From NCBI RefSeq assembly GCF_022605725.1, contig NC_065550.1:26478262-26542261 (forward strand): a DNA stretch of 64,000 nucleotides, in the 5' to 3' direction. Position 1 is the first letter of the stretch; the number at the start of each line of letters is the position of its first letter. Origin of the DNA: Anthonomus grandis grandis (lineage: Eukaryota; Arthropoda; Insecta; Coleoptera; Curculionidae). The translations under genes and the position numbers were made by a program. The notes under the pieces were generated by a model. It had not been told where the DNA came from. It worked only from the letters and a program-made list of their open reading frames with translations, and did no database searches. Of this stretch, positions 47,241 through 58,479 are shown in pieces.

Positions 47241-48109
47241 GTAGTTTTTTCAAAAAGTTTTAAATTACGATATTTTCAAGGCTTTGGTCCTTGATGGTTT
47301 TATTTTGTAGTTATACAAACTAAAATTGATGAATATGGATTTATAAGTCATTTTTAATGATTTTTGTGAGTTTGAAATATAAATAAATAAATACCCTAGG
47401 CAATCAAGTTATGCATGATATTTAAAATTATGTCTGATTACTAACCTAATATTTTATTCTAAATTAACATAATTTTAATAAGGTTTTTTTTCTCTTAAGA
47501 AAAAGAGAAAATATTCTAAATGATCAAGATCTGTAACAAACTGATAAATGGAGACCTCATGGCATTTAGATATGCATAATAAATAAAGCGCTGCACTTAA
47601 AAGTTTAACTAAAACTGTTCATATTACAGTTTTAGTTTATACTTTTGATAAAAAAACCAATAAAAATACAAGAAGAATAAATAATATAAACGAAGCCGAA
47701 GCAAGAAAAAAAATTAGTTAAATTATAGACAAATAAGTAAAAATGCAGAAGCAGGATTTTAACCAAATAAAAATTTAAAAAAAAACTAATATTGTACACT
47801 GAGGCTAAGCAAAGAAAAAAATCACGGGCAATTAAATTGTGATTAATAAAAAACAAAATTAAGATTTTTATTGAATATATAAATGTATTCAGTATATTCA
47901 GTATATATTACGGTAATTAACCAATTTACAAAATAAATATAGTATATAAATTATTCAACAAAATAAGATTTTATATCGCAATAAACCACTTGAAGTACTA
48001 GTCTATCATTAAATATCTTCATTAAATATCTAGCATAAATAACAGATAACAGGTAACATCAATAAAATTAAATAAAAAATAAGGACAACAATGGTTTAAA
48101 ACAGAGTAA
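47241..48109. other. AT-rich non-coding DNA
   Basis: Two motif copies (47400 and 47562) lie here. The 74-codon minus-strand frame at 47632-47856 is an A/T-rich stretch without support. Confidence 0.4.
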
Positions 48110-49500
48110 CTACAATAGAAAAGAAGACACACTTTAAGCAAAGTCAAGATATAAAATTATATTGCACTTAAGCAGATTTTAAAACTCGTTGAAGTGAACT
48201 CAGAGAACAATGAAACAAATCTATACTGACACTATTTGAGTTAATCATTATTCTACCTATTGAACAGTTACGATGTACAGTGTACGATGTTGTAAAAGGT
48301 AGAATAATCTAGTCTGTCTGAGCACTGTAGTAGGAGGACCATTCAAATTAAGCTGACACAACAACTCAGGAGACTGTATTACATTGTTAAGAATCTTGTA
48401 TGTTGTGACAATATCGCAGTTTTTACGTCGAGTCTCCAACTTTTCAATGTTCAGCAATCTATACATTTCACTGTAATTAATATCAATACAAGGAATATCC
48501 TTGTAAGCAATATATCTTATAAATTTACGTTGAACTTTTTCTAGACACATTATATATTTAGCATAATAAGGTGACCATATACATGAATTCGACTCAAGTT
48601 GACTGCGAACCAATGAAAAATACATAAGTTTGATGGAATCAATACTGCTGAAATCATGAGTGTGCCTCTTAATAAAACCCAACATTTTGTAAGCCTTATT
48701 ACACAGGTTTTCAATATTTTTTGAAAAAGTTAGTCTGCAATCAAAAAGCACCCCAAGATCACGTATCTCTGATACCTTCTCAATAAGTGAACTCATTAGA
48801 TGGTACTGATGAAATGATGGACTAAAACTCCTGGTAAATTGAATATATTTGCATTTTTTAGCATTTAGGTCCATTCTATTATTCTTGCACCATAATTCAA
48901 ATTTGTGAAGATCAGAACAAAGTTCATGATGTGCCAAGTTACTGTCTATAATTCTAAAAATCTTAATATTATCAGCAAAAAGCAACATATTACAATAATC
49001 AAAACAATGAACAACATCATTAATAAAAAGATTAAATAAAAAAGGGACAAGATGGGCGCCCTGAGGAACCCCAGAAGTCACTGGAAAATGACTAGAATAA
49101 AAGTTATTTATCTTTACAATATGTGTTCTTCCAGACAGATATGACTTCAACTAGGCCAAAAACAACCACCAATGCCATAGAGTGACTTTTTCAACCAGGA
49201 GAAAATGATCAACCCTGTCAAAGGCCTTGGAAAAGTCAGTATATATGGAATCAACCGACATGCCGCTCTCCAAGGCCCCCGACAAAGCTGTTTGGTAAAG
49301 CAACAAATTTGTGGTAATAGACCTACCCCTAACAAACCCATGCTGCTTAGTTGAGATTATGTCTTTAAATTTCTCTGATAAAAAATCTGTGACAAAACTT
49401 TCAAGAACCTTTGCAAACTGACAAGCCAGAGAAACAGGACGAAAGTTTTTCACATCATCCCTCTGACCTGTATTCTTAAATATAGGAGTCAAATAATTTA
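48110..49500 (-). pseudogene. 5'-truncated non-LTR RT with a mutated catalytic box
   Basis: Two minus-strand frames form one RT. 49492-49151 carries PIFKNTGQRDDVKNFRPVSL, QHGFVRGRSITTNLL and SIYTDFSKAFDRVDHFLLV (first catalytic Asp in YTDF). After a shift or small deletion near 49150, 49150-48257 carries SYLSGRTHIV, SGVPQGAHLVPFLFNLFIND, LLFADNIKIF and then IRDLGVLFDCRLTFS and NKAYKMLGFIKRHT. The catalytic box reads FADN instead of FADD, so the second metal-binding Asp is lost. 48110-48256 is 3' untranslated. The 5' end stops abruptly near 49500, beside a motif copy. It is related to the fragment at 29041-29139 and is not active. Confidence 0.85.
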
Positions 49501-49540
49501 ACTTCCATAAGGTTGAAATGGCCTATTAAATTATGCATTA

Positions 49541-49699
49541 TTAAAAACCCGCAATTAAATCTAGAAAACGTCAACTTTTTTTAAATTATAATAAGTATAA
49601 TATGGCTTCTAGAAGCCTTTTAGACCATGTTAGATAATATATTCCTCAAGAGAACAATGCTTTATTATACAATAACCCTCTTGCGAAATTAAGCCTTTA
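49541..49699. other. AT-rich non-coding DNA
   Basis: Nothing recognisable. Confidence 0.4.
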
Positions 49700-50230
49700 T
49701 GTTCCAATATATCCATTACTCATCCGCACGCTATTCCTACACCATTATCCGTGTTCTGACCGCAGCGGTCTTATAGGAATCGTATAAAGTTCAATTTAGA
49801 TAGTTTGCGGTAGTATTTCATAATTTAGGTTTAACCTCTTTCGGCTTCTTGCTCGTTGTTTTGCCGCACCCTTACGGCAATATTGATTATCTCTGAAATA
49901 TCATCCTCATTAGAATGAGAAATAGCGCTCAGTTCACTCATAGGACGTTTGAAGGTGAATTATTAATGGGTTAAAGAGAAAGTCTACTTTTATCTATAAA
50001 TAAATGTTTTGGTTTGCAATTTTAAAGCTGAAAAGAAACAAATCAAAATTAAGTTAAAACGGACACATCGCGCCTCTCGGCGGGAGATTAAACGGATTGA
50101 AAGTTGTTATTTCAAATGCACTCTTAATAGACTCTCTAGCTTGCAGCGGCATTAGTTCTGTCTTTTATTTGGCTCGACAAATTGCGTAATTAAAGTCAAT
50201 TCGAGCTTTAATTAGTAGATGTCTGTCTGT
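49700..50230. other. Less AT-rich island with homeodomain-type sites
   Basis: Three denser parts are 49720-49800, 49850-49950 and 50060-50225. The last includes GCGTAATTAAAGTCAATTCG and GCTTTAATTAGTAG, two TAATTA cores within 30 bp. CATCCTCATTAGAATGAGA (about 49901) holds a near-palindrome. No frame is supported. Candidate enhancer. Confidence 0.4.
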
Positions 50231-50521
50231 AGACTCTGCTGTGCTCGTTTAAATTAGGAATAGATCATTCTCTATGATGCTTAATTTATACCTGATGCTA
50301 TTAAGTTTTGAAAGTTAAAGAACCAATTCGCTTTATTAAGGTTTTATCATAAATGTACTAATACTATATCAAATTTAGTCAAATTGACATTAATTTTGAA
50401 TCATATTATTGTTAATAACATTTTTTATATTTTTTACACAAAAGTTAATTTTCTCTCTTAAAAATTAAATACAAAAAAAACTTTTTTATAAAAGTAAATT
50501 TTTTATAAAAAAAAACTTGTA
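50231..50521. other. AT-rich non-coding DNA
   Basis: Nothing recognisable except A and T runs close to the left end of the following transposon. Confidence 0.4.
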
Positions 50522-50905
50522 GTTTGAGATAGAACACCGATGGTCGGAAAAAATAGAATTTCGATTTTTTAGAAAAAATCGATTTTTTCCTCTGTTTTAA
50601 AAAAGGTTATAGCGATTTGAAGGAAACTTTTAGATTTTTAAATGATAGTGGTAAGGTAACTTTTTATCCTTTCCTTCACCTGCAATAGGAATTGGCAGGT
50701 GATTTGACCTCTCCAGGGACGGAGTTGCAGCACATGTATGTTAATTTTTTTATAAAAAAAATACGTCACTGTTTTTTGAAAAAAAAAATTTTCGAAATAT
50801 TTTTTTCATTTTTAATAAAACAAATCCCTTGCATTTTGGCACTCCGATGCACCGTTTTCGTGCAAAAAAATAAAATCCATACAAGGATCTTTTTTGTCAA
50901 AACGA
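50522..50905 (+). repeat. Left long terminal inverted repeat
   Basis: Imperfect partner of 51435-51814. An internal small palindrome, TCGATTTTTTAGAAAAAATCGA, lies near 50563-50585. The 83-codon frame at 50692-50943 lies within it and is not a gene. Confidence 0.72.
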
Positions 50906-51013
50906 AAATTTTTATATCATTGCAAAAAAAATTAATAATTTAACAACTAAACAATAAACAATTTAAATTAAAACAACTTAAAAAAAAACAATTTAAACAA
51001 TAAAAAAAACAAT

Positions 51014-51370
51014 TTTAACTAAATGCTCTATGCATTTCCACACATTTTCTGTATCTGTTGACCCAAGATGTACGCGAGCAAAGATCCCTGGATCGTTTCT
51101 CAGTAAGTCCGCAGCCACCACAGCTCCAGCAACTAGGTCTTCTCTGTTGGTTACACGTGTTGCGTAGATAAGCTGTTCCATGGCGCTGAGGCGCCAACCT
51201 CAAACAAAAGAGTCTAGAGGTGTCAGATCAGGTGATCTTGCTGGCCAAGGGACTGGACCACCTCTACCAATCCACTTGTTGTTGTAGTTCTGATTTAGGA
51301 AAGCCTTTACAGTACGAGTACAGTGCGCTTGATCTACAAAAATTACCTTCCGATCCGATCTCCTAAGAAG
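51014..51370 (-). pseudogene. Transposase C-terminal fragment (Tc1/mariner type)
   Basis: The minus strand reads VDQAHCTRTVKAFLNQNYNN, then KWIGRGGPVPWPARSPDLTP (third acidic residue in SPDL). A broken LDSFV follows where LDFFLWG is expected, then QLIYATRVTNREDLVAGAVV, DPGIFARV and CIEHL. The first and second catalytic blocks are absent or destroyed: the expected HDGAPAH is replaced by VDQAHC. It is the same transposase type as at 2-623 and 63600-64000. At roughly a third of normal length it cannot act, but the internal position between inverted repeats shows it is this element's own gene. Confidence 0.8.
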
Positions 51371-51434
51371 AAGCTTTTTATTTTCAGGAGATTACCCAGA
51401 AAAACTGCCTAAAATTTTCGGAGAATAAAAAAAA

Positions 51435-51814
51435 CTAATAAAATAAAGAACTCTGGTATGAAATGGATTTTAATGCACCAAAACAGTGCATCCGCAAAAA
51501 TGCAGGGGGTATATTTTGTTAGAAATAAACAAAATATTCAGGAAGAACAAATTTTTTTTCAAAAAAACAGTGGTGTACCTGTTTTTTTATAAAAAATGTA
51601 ACGTGCATGTGCTGGAAGTCCGTCCCAAAACAAGTCAAATTACTTGCAATTTCTCAAAAAGTTGCCTCACCACCTATCATTTAAAACCTAAAAATTTCAT
51701 TTAAATCGCTTAAAGTGTTTTTAATACAGAGGAAAAAAAACGATTTTTTTTTAAATTTCAATACCCTGTATTTTGGGAACGAGGCAATTCCGACCATCGC
51801 TGTCCTATCTCAAG
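51435..51814 (-). repeat. Right long terminal inverted repeat
   Basis: Reverse-complement partner of 50522-50905, more diverged towards the interior. The 72-codon frame at 51486-51704 is a by-product. Confidence 0.72.
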
Positions 51815-52739
51815 GTTCTTCTATATACTGCAGCATTTTGGACTATTTTAAAGGGGACACATATTTCTTTTAATTATCTAAATCTTTGTAATTATTTTTC
51901 TTTTATAATTTCTTCTTTGAATCTAGCTAATAAGATTCTTTTTAATTTTTTACAATAACTGTACGGCTTTTCTTGTAAAGTTAATTATATTTTTAAATTT
52001 TAGATAATTTATTTTAAAAAATTAAGAAATCAGTGACTTTCATAAAACTCAATTTTGAGGTACTTTATCTTTTAATTTATATTTCAAATACTTTTTTCTT
52101 AATATTTAGATAAGAAACTGGTCTTTCAAAAGAACTAAATACCTTTTGGTTTTCCAGGACACTATAAGGATTTAAAACGCTTACATTTTTTTATAATTTT
52201 TAAGAAATATTTAAAAGCTTTTAAATCTTTATCGCCCTTTATTTTAGGGAGAAGACTACCTCATTTATGTAATTTTTTTTTAATTTTAGGTAGTTTCTTT
52301 GTTTTTCAATTTTTAAATATATAAATCTGGCTAGAATAGTTTCATTAAATAATTAAACAAATTTAATTTTCAGGCAATTGAGATAAAAATTATTCATTTT
52401 TCTATTTAACGTAATTTTTTTTGAATTCTCAGACTTTTTTCTAACTTTAGGCAAGAATGTGAAATAGTTTTTTAAGACTCCTAGGCGCATTATGAATTTT
52501 CAAGCAGTTTGAAAATTCAACATTCAGAGATAATATTTAGAATTTTTTTTATTATTCTTAATGATAATATTTTGTTTTTTAATTTCCAGTTATCTAGAAT
52601 ATTTAATATAATACCTTATTGCTCCTAAGCATTTAGTATAAAAATTGAAAATCTTTCAATATTCCTTCCCGTTTAAATTTCAATTTTTTGTTTTTAATTT
52701 AGACCAACGTCTTTAAAAATAATCATTTTCATTTGCTTA
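51815..52739. other. AT-rich non-coding DNA, weak minus-strand CCTGGAA-type units
   Basis: Scattered words such as TTTCCAGGACACT and TTCCAGTTATCTAG recall the ~30-bp unit in reverse orientation, but the spacing is irregular. No gene. Confidence 0.35.
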
Positions 52740-52920
52740 AAATTTAATTAGAACATAACAACTGCCTGGAAAATATAAGATAGTTTTCAGCCAGTACGAA
52801 AGAAAAGACGGTTATAAATACTTGGAAAATTTGAAAAAAAAAATTTGATTCTTTCAAGCAATTGGAAAGAAAAAATGGATCAAACTGTCTGGAAGAATTA
52901 TACTAAATTCACATTCCTTA
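52740..52920 (+). repeat. Degenerate ~30-bp tandem repeat (CCTGGAA type)
   Basis: About five units: AACTGCCTGGAAAATATAAG, CAGCCAGTACGAAAGAAAAG, AAATACTTGGAAAATTTG, CAAGCAATTGGAAAGAAAAA and AAACTGTCTGGAAGAATTAT, at 26-37 bp spacing. Confidence 0.65.
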
Positions 52921-53739
52921 ACTTATTTAGCCTTTTTCTTTTTTTGTTCGTATTCATCCTTATTTATTTATTTTCATAAATTTATATCTTCTATATCCGC
53001 TGCTAATTTAAGTTTTGTCCTAATATTTTATTATTTACTTTTTTTTTTAATTTTTTATTCAATTTATTGATTTTGTCTTTTATATCCCGATCAAAATTCC
53101 CCAACTTCATGATCTTTAAACGTTTTAAATTTTTGTATTTTCCATTTCCCAATAGAGAATTTAAATACAAAATTCAGTGAATTTGATTTTTTTGCTAATT
53201 TGCTAATTTAATTAGTGCAACTATTTCATAAAAATAATATGAATACTCTCTTTAATCTCAAAATAGTGTTATTATAAAGAATTTATTTATTTTAGCATTC
53301 TCTATATTTATATAGCCTAGTCTTCAAATTCCTAATGCATCTCCAAGCAAATTGAAATTGACCGTACCTGAGAATCAGTAAAATATTGATACTGAATCTC
53401 CCTTTCTCTCACCTCTTACTGTTAGATAAAAATAACCCTTGTCGTTTCTTCTACTTAAATTTTATTAATAAATTCCTATTATACATATTATTTAATGCAC
53501 TTATCCTAATTACCTAGTCAGCAAAATACCTAATGTCATCACACTCATAGGAATATTACTTAATTGCTTATTATGACTATTTAAAGTTGATGTACTTAAT
53601 AGTAACGTGAAACTCATCTGCCAAATGATCTAATTTTCTGACTAGAATAAAATAGGCTTGAGTTCAATGCACTTTTACATTACTGTTAGTAAAAAATTTT
53701 AAAACATTTCACCGCAAGATTCTAAATTTAAAAAAAAAT
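52921..53739. other. AT-rich non-coding DNA
   Basis: T-rich runs up to 53200, then mixed A/T. Nothing recognisable. Confidence 0.4.
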
Positions 53740-54370
53740 CATAAACGCAAAGTTTCCTCACCCCAACTTTTTCCTCTTAAAAGAACCAACAGGTGCTTTA
53801 CATACAAATAATAAGAAGCATCATACTGCCGTTGCGCAAACGTATAAAATCCAATTTTAAAAGCACGTGGTTTTACGAGTTTCTATATTATAGGCACATG
53901 GTTAAAAATGAGAAAACCCCTTCTTTGGAGCATATGAATGAAACATTCCTTGCGAGGAGAAGCCGTGGGCTGATGCCTGGAAGAAGAAGAAGAAGGAGAA
54001 ACGCGGGGGAATAATAACTCCGCTTAGGTGGGGAAAACTCCGCCTTATCACCAATAGGAGCAGTTCTTACGCGATCGATCGCAAGAAAATGTTCTCAGGA
54101 ACGTAAAAAGACGTTCTCGTTTTGGAAGTTATCGAGGTCCGGGAACAGCTGCCCCGGGGCCGACGGTGGGGGTAAGACAAAACACCGTGATCATTATTCA
54201 CTCTGAACAGCAAGGATATTAGAGCGCTATGTATACCGAGACCAGTAACAAAAATCCCGTCCGAGTCATAAATTATTTTGACATAGGACTAAAGTGCTGG
54301 CTGGCTATAATCTAGTTTAACTATTCGGAGCTCCATTGTTTCCAGACATTAAGTAAAGGTTGCTGTTTAT
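53740..54370. other. GC-rich island
   Basis: The core 53990-54180 has GCGATCGATCGC (about 54071, a perfect 12-bp palindrome) and CTGCCCCGGGGCCGACGGTG. The 73-codon plus-strand frame ending RRRRRRNAGE comes from a GAAGAAGAA run and has no other support. Candidate conserved non-coding element. Confidence 0.4.
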
Positions 54371-54879
54371 GTTTGTGGTTTCTACCAGATACGTGTATTA
54401 CAGCTAAATTACCATAAAATGAACTTAAATATTTAAAGCTATGAACTTTATGGTTTTACTTAGCTTCTTGACGCTAGATCGTAAATAGTCGGTTTCATCT
54501 ATTTTTCATTTGATAAAGTAGCGGGCATACAGGAAAAAACTTTCTTCTATTTCGCGCAATCTTTCACAGTTAGCGGAAAAATTAAAAAGAAAACCAGACC
54601 AATGCCTTATTTAAATGATCCCCTAAAAAACAATCACATTTATTTATTTTACATATAATAAAGTTGAGAATTTAGAGAAGCTAGTGTATTGTAACTATTA
54701 TATAAAATTGTTGCTATAATCGTTCTGATCTAATCCTAGCCGTTCTTCTCTGCTTAATAAGTGTTCACACTATTTCTTAGACAATAATTTTCATCTATTT
54801 TTAATTTTTTAAATTTAGTATTAAATAGAAAGAAATCATATTTCTTTTACTTATAAACACATTCTTTAATGACTTCTTA
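54371..54879. other. AT-rich non-coding DNA
   Basis: Nothing recognisable. Confidence 0.4.
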
Positions 54880-57420
54880 TTTTCATTATTTTTGTGACCA
54901 TTAAAATTTATAGAGCTATTTAATATGTGCATAACTTAAACGGATATGATACCAATTTTATTAAAAAGAAAATAGACCAGGCCTATATCATTTAATAAAA
55001 TGCTTATGAAGGGAGAATTTAATAATTTTTGCAGATGGTTATTTTGGAATGAGATTACATAAATCTCATTCCAATAAAATTTAAACAAAAAAGATTGCTC
55101 TCTTTGTTTAAATTCGACCTTTATAACATTATCCTTAGGATACTTTTGTTTTTTTTTAGTTTATCTAGATTTACAATTATATTTTAATAAGAAAAATTAC
55201 TTAATGAAATTAGGCTAACTAAAGAAGCAAATAAATATAGCCTCTTTTATTAACAATTATACATTTATCAAGTGGGATTTGAATTTTTTAATATTAATAT
55301 GAAAATAAGCCCTTATGAAAATGCGTTCAAGGTAATAACTTAAATGGACATATGGCACTCGTTTTAACAAAAAAATTATAATTTTCAGTTACTTTTTATT
55401 AAATGAATTCAGATTTAAAGAAAAAGAAAATGATCCTTCTTTTTCCCACCATCTATAAATTAAATAACTCAAAATATACCAAAGCAAATATGTCATTGTT
55501 CATATTTTAATTAATTTTGGTTAATGTTAAGAAACTATTTTAAGTAATATGCGTTTTTGGTCGACTTTAATAAGTCCAATAGACAGTTGAAAGAATATGG
55601 GTTTTAATATTGAATCAGATCTAAGATTCTGGAGTCATGTAGCTGATATAGAAAAGTTTAGGAAAACTAAGATTAATATATATGCATAGAGAAGTAATAT
55701 ATCAACTAGGCTTAGTTTATGTGACTAATTAGTATAATTTCATTTGAATTACTGTAATATTGTTTATATGCCTTGTTTAAGTTAGCATGATCATTTGTCC
55801 TGGCAGAAAGTTCAAAATGCATGCCATAGGGTATAGTGATTCTTTAAAAGATGTTTTAGCTATTCACCAACCCATACATTAAATTCATCTTTATTTAGTT
55901 TTCGTTGAAAGACTAGGGATTTCTTACTAAACCTCCGTATCAGTTAATTTGATAGTATTAACGAACTTACTAATATCGAAGTAAATACTAGATTCAGTGC
56001 TTATTGGTTACAGTTTATAATAATAATTTCATATGCGTATTATATACATAGTAATAAACTTAAGTCATAAGGTTTGAATTAAGCAAAATTTTATGAATTA
56101 TGTGTTAGGGTAAATGTATGAGAAGCTCATCAGAAGCTCATCAGCCCATAGCCCCAACCCATTTTTCTTCTTGAGCTTTGTGCTCATTTTCTGTATAATA
56201 AATTCATAAATTAATATTATTATTATTATTATTAATATATTACCATGGTAATTGTTAACATAGATAATATACGAAATTTAATGCATAACTTAAACATACA
56301 TTATATTCATTTGATTAAAAAAACCTGTTAACCTGTTAAATTTAAAATTACAACAAGGGCTGTTTAATTTTAAGTTTATGATAAAGGTGCTAAAAAATAA
56401 TATTAGAAACAGCGTTTTAATAGTTTTTCGTTTTTGTCATTTTTTCGCTACTGTGCTTTAAATCATAGAATTAATTTTTTATATGTACAATCCTAAATAT
56501 ATTTTTATTATATTATTTGAGATTATTTGTTAAGACTTTTTATGAGTCTTTTGTTTTCTGCTCTTATAAAAAATTAATAAAAATGAGAAAAATAAATGAA
56601 CAAAAAGAAAGAGAACTATAAAAAATATACTAATTTTTAAAAATCTTAAAAAAAAAAATAACATTGAATTAAATTAAATCTGAAAAAAGTACTTAAATAG
56701 ACATGGCACTTATTTTAATTTACAAATAGTATTTAAATTAATAAATTCAAAATAGCAGGCGAAAAAATGAATAATTTTGATGAAAAGATTAATGAACTTC
56801 TATTTTCCACAACAGTCTATAATTTAATTCAATATATGAGTTGTTGTTTTTAAACACAAAACCCTGGTTAAAACATTATATGCATAATTACAATGGGCAT
56901 GACATCCAATTTTAAATTTAAGGCAATTTAATTAGAAGTATGAAAGAATAACCATGCTGAATTTGATTTTACGCCAAGATCAAAAAATAGAAAATATCTA
57001 TCAAATATAAATAACATATCTATTTATAGTCGTCAATTATTTACGTGTTTATGTTCGAGTTATGCATAACTTAAATGGGCATGGCATACCTCTTATTAAA
57101 GAAAATAATGAAGAGTTCTAAGAATGAAAAAATCTTATTAAAATATAAGCTTTTTAATAATCTGCATAACTTCAATACACATAATATTTATTTTATTAAA
57201 AAATAGCTTATTAAAGTAAAAATTAATAATTTTTGGAGAATGTCTTATTGGAATTGGATTCAAGTAATAAAAACAAATACTCGATAAGTTCGACGTTTTG
57301 ACTTTTATAACGTTATCCTTAGAACACTAAACTTCTGCACTAAATATAAATAATAAATTCTTATTAAAATAAATGCAGGTCAATCTTATGCATAACTTAA
57401 ATGGGCATGGCATTTATTTT
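54880..57420 (+). repeat. Diverged repeats of several hundred bp carrying the motif
   Basis: 55020-55140 aligns with 57220-57330 (TAATAATTTTTG, then CTTTATAACRTTATCCTTAG). The motif is followed by TTATTAAA- or TTTTATTAA-rich segments in most units (54927, 56281, 57062, 57162, 57388). Units are irregular, about 0.2-1 kb, and heavily diverged. The (TTA)n run near 56215-56235 and the LINE-like word content near 55800-55990 are not enough to call an element. Confidence 0.55.
55044..55074. repeat. Perfect 13-bp hairpin
   Basis: TTGGAATGAGATT (55044-55056), a 5-base loop ACATA, and AATCTCATTCCAA (55062-55074). The aligned sister repeat near 57250 (TTGGAATTGGATTCAAG) does not form the hairpin. No U-tract or RNA context supports a terminator. 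Confidence 0.75.
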
Positions 57421-58479
57421 ATAAATAATACGTTAATCTTAAAAATTGCCATTAACAAGGAATAATATAACTAAATAGACAACTTAAATTTAATAAACAT
57501 TATAAAATAGTATTCTAGCACATGAATTAATAGAAAACCTTACACAAAACACAAGCAATTAAATATTTAGCATCTAAAACAAAAAAAATCAAAAAATGTC
57601 TCAATTAGCAATGCCTATTCTGGTAAAAAATTTAATCGGATGATCGTAATGTTTTTGTTCAATATCACAAAACAAATCTGCTATATCATATATGATTACT
57701 TAAGGTATATAAGACTTAATAAAATTAAAATACGTTGGCCCCAAATTCATACTTCTTCCTCCTTTTTAAATTTCTTTATACTTTCGATTTTCCTTATTTG
57801 ACCAGGCATAACATTATAAAATTATAGAGAATAACATAATATTGAGCTATACCTATGTGTTTTCAAGGCCATAGTCGGATATGCACCTCTGTTTCTTGTA
57901 TTTAAATGATGGCCATTTGAGTTTGTAATAAAATTATTATATTTTTCATTATTTGTTTTAATACCTCGAAGCAGTTGATAAATATATGCATAAAGAAAAT
58001 TATCAACAATTACTTAAGTATAATTTATTTTTACCATAGGAGATTTTAATTACCTTTAATGTTATTTTCTATATTATATGATATAACTTAAAATATTTAT
58101 TAAGATCGATGTGTAATATTGAAAATTTTGTATGCCTAAAACCCTACTTTTCTGGATGCTATCTAATTTAAGGCATACTTTGGCCATTTAAGTTGTGTAT
58201 TAAATTCATTTTATTTGAAAAAAGATCAAGAAATCGACAATAAACACATGAGTTTTCCCAATAAAGCAAAATAAAACAACATACTTATTGAAAGCTGATA
58301 ATGATTTAAGCCTTTATATTAGGGCTGTGCATAACTTAAATGTGCATGTCATGGTTTTTATTAAGGAAACGAATGAAGAATTTTAGCAGTAATTAAAAAT
58401 TTTAAATATGTAATAGAAAATGTTAAATAGAGTGAAAAAATGTAACATAAAAATCTGTATAAGTTTGAAAAAATCCAAT
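57421..58479. other. AT-rich non-coding DNA
   Basis: It contains two motif copies (58185 minus, 58328 plus) in close opposite orientation. No gene. Confidence 0.4.

Larger units (their letters stand above)
39940..49540 (-). repeat. Dispersed motif, minus-orientation block
   Basis: Copies are CTATTTAATTTATGCATC 39940-39957, CCATTAAAGTTATGCATT 40249-40266, GCATTTAAATTATGCATT 40734-40751, CCTCTTAAGTTATGCAGT 40894-40911, GCAATCAAGTTATGCATG 47400-47417, GCATTTAGATATGCATA 47562-47578 and CCTATTAAATTATGCATT 49522-49539. The gap from 41 to 47.3 kb is occupied by the retroelement cluster. The last copy abuts the truncated 5' end of the LINE at 48110-49500. Confidence 0.82.
50522..51814 (-). mobile_element. 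Mariner-like DNA transposon remnant with ~380-bp inverted repeats
   Basis: The left end (TTGAGATAGAACACCGATGG, from 50524) and the right end reverse-complemented (TTGAGATAGGACAGCGATGG, from 51813) match. The similarity continues inward through TTTTTTCCTCTGT, AAATGATAG, GGGACGGA, CAGCACATG, GCACYGTTTT and AAAATCCAT to about 50905 and 51435. A transposase fragment lies between. No clean target duplication is visible, so the outer ends are accurate to perhaps 10 bp. Confidence 0.78.

Noticed and set aside
53793..54014. 73-codon frame ending in an arginine run
   Set aside because: The Arg run comes from a simple GAAGAA repeat and the rest is unsupported.
55790..55990. Possible LINE fragment (words like CAGAAAGTTCAAAATGCATG)
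   Set aside because: Suggestive of an RT thumb region, but stops in all frames and no continuous motif could be read.
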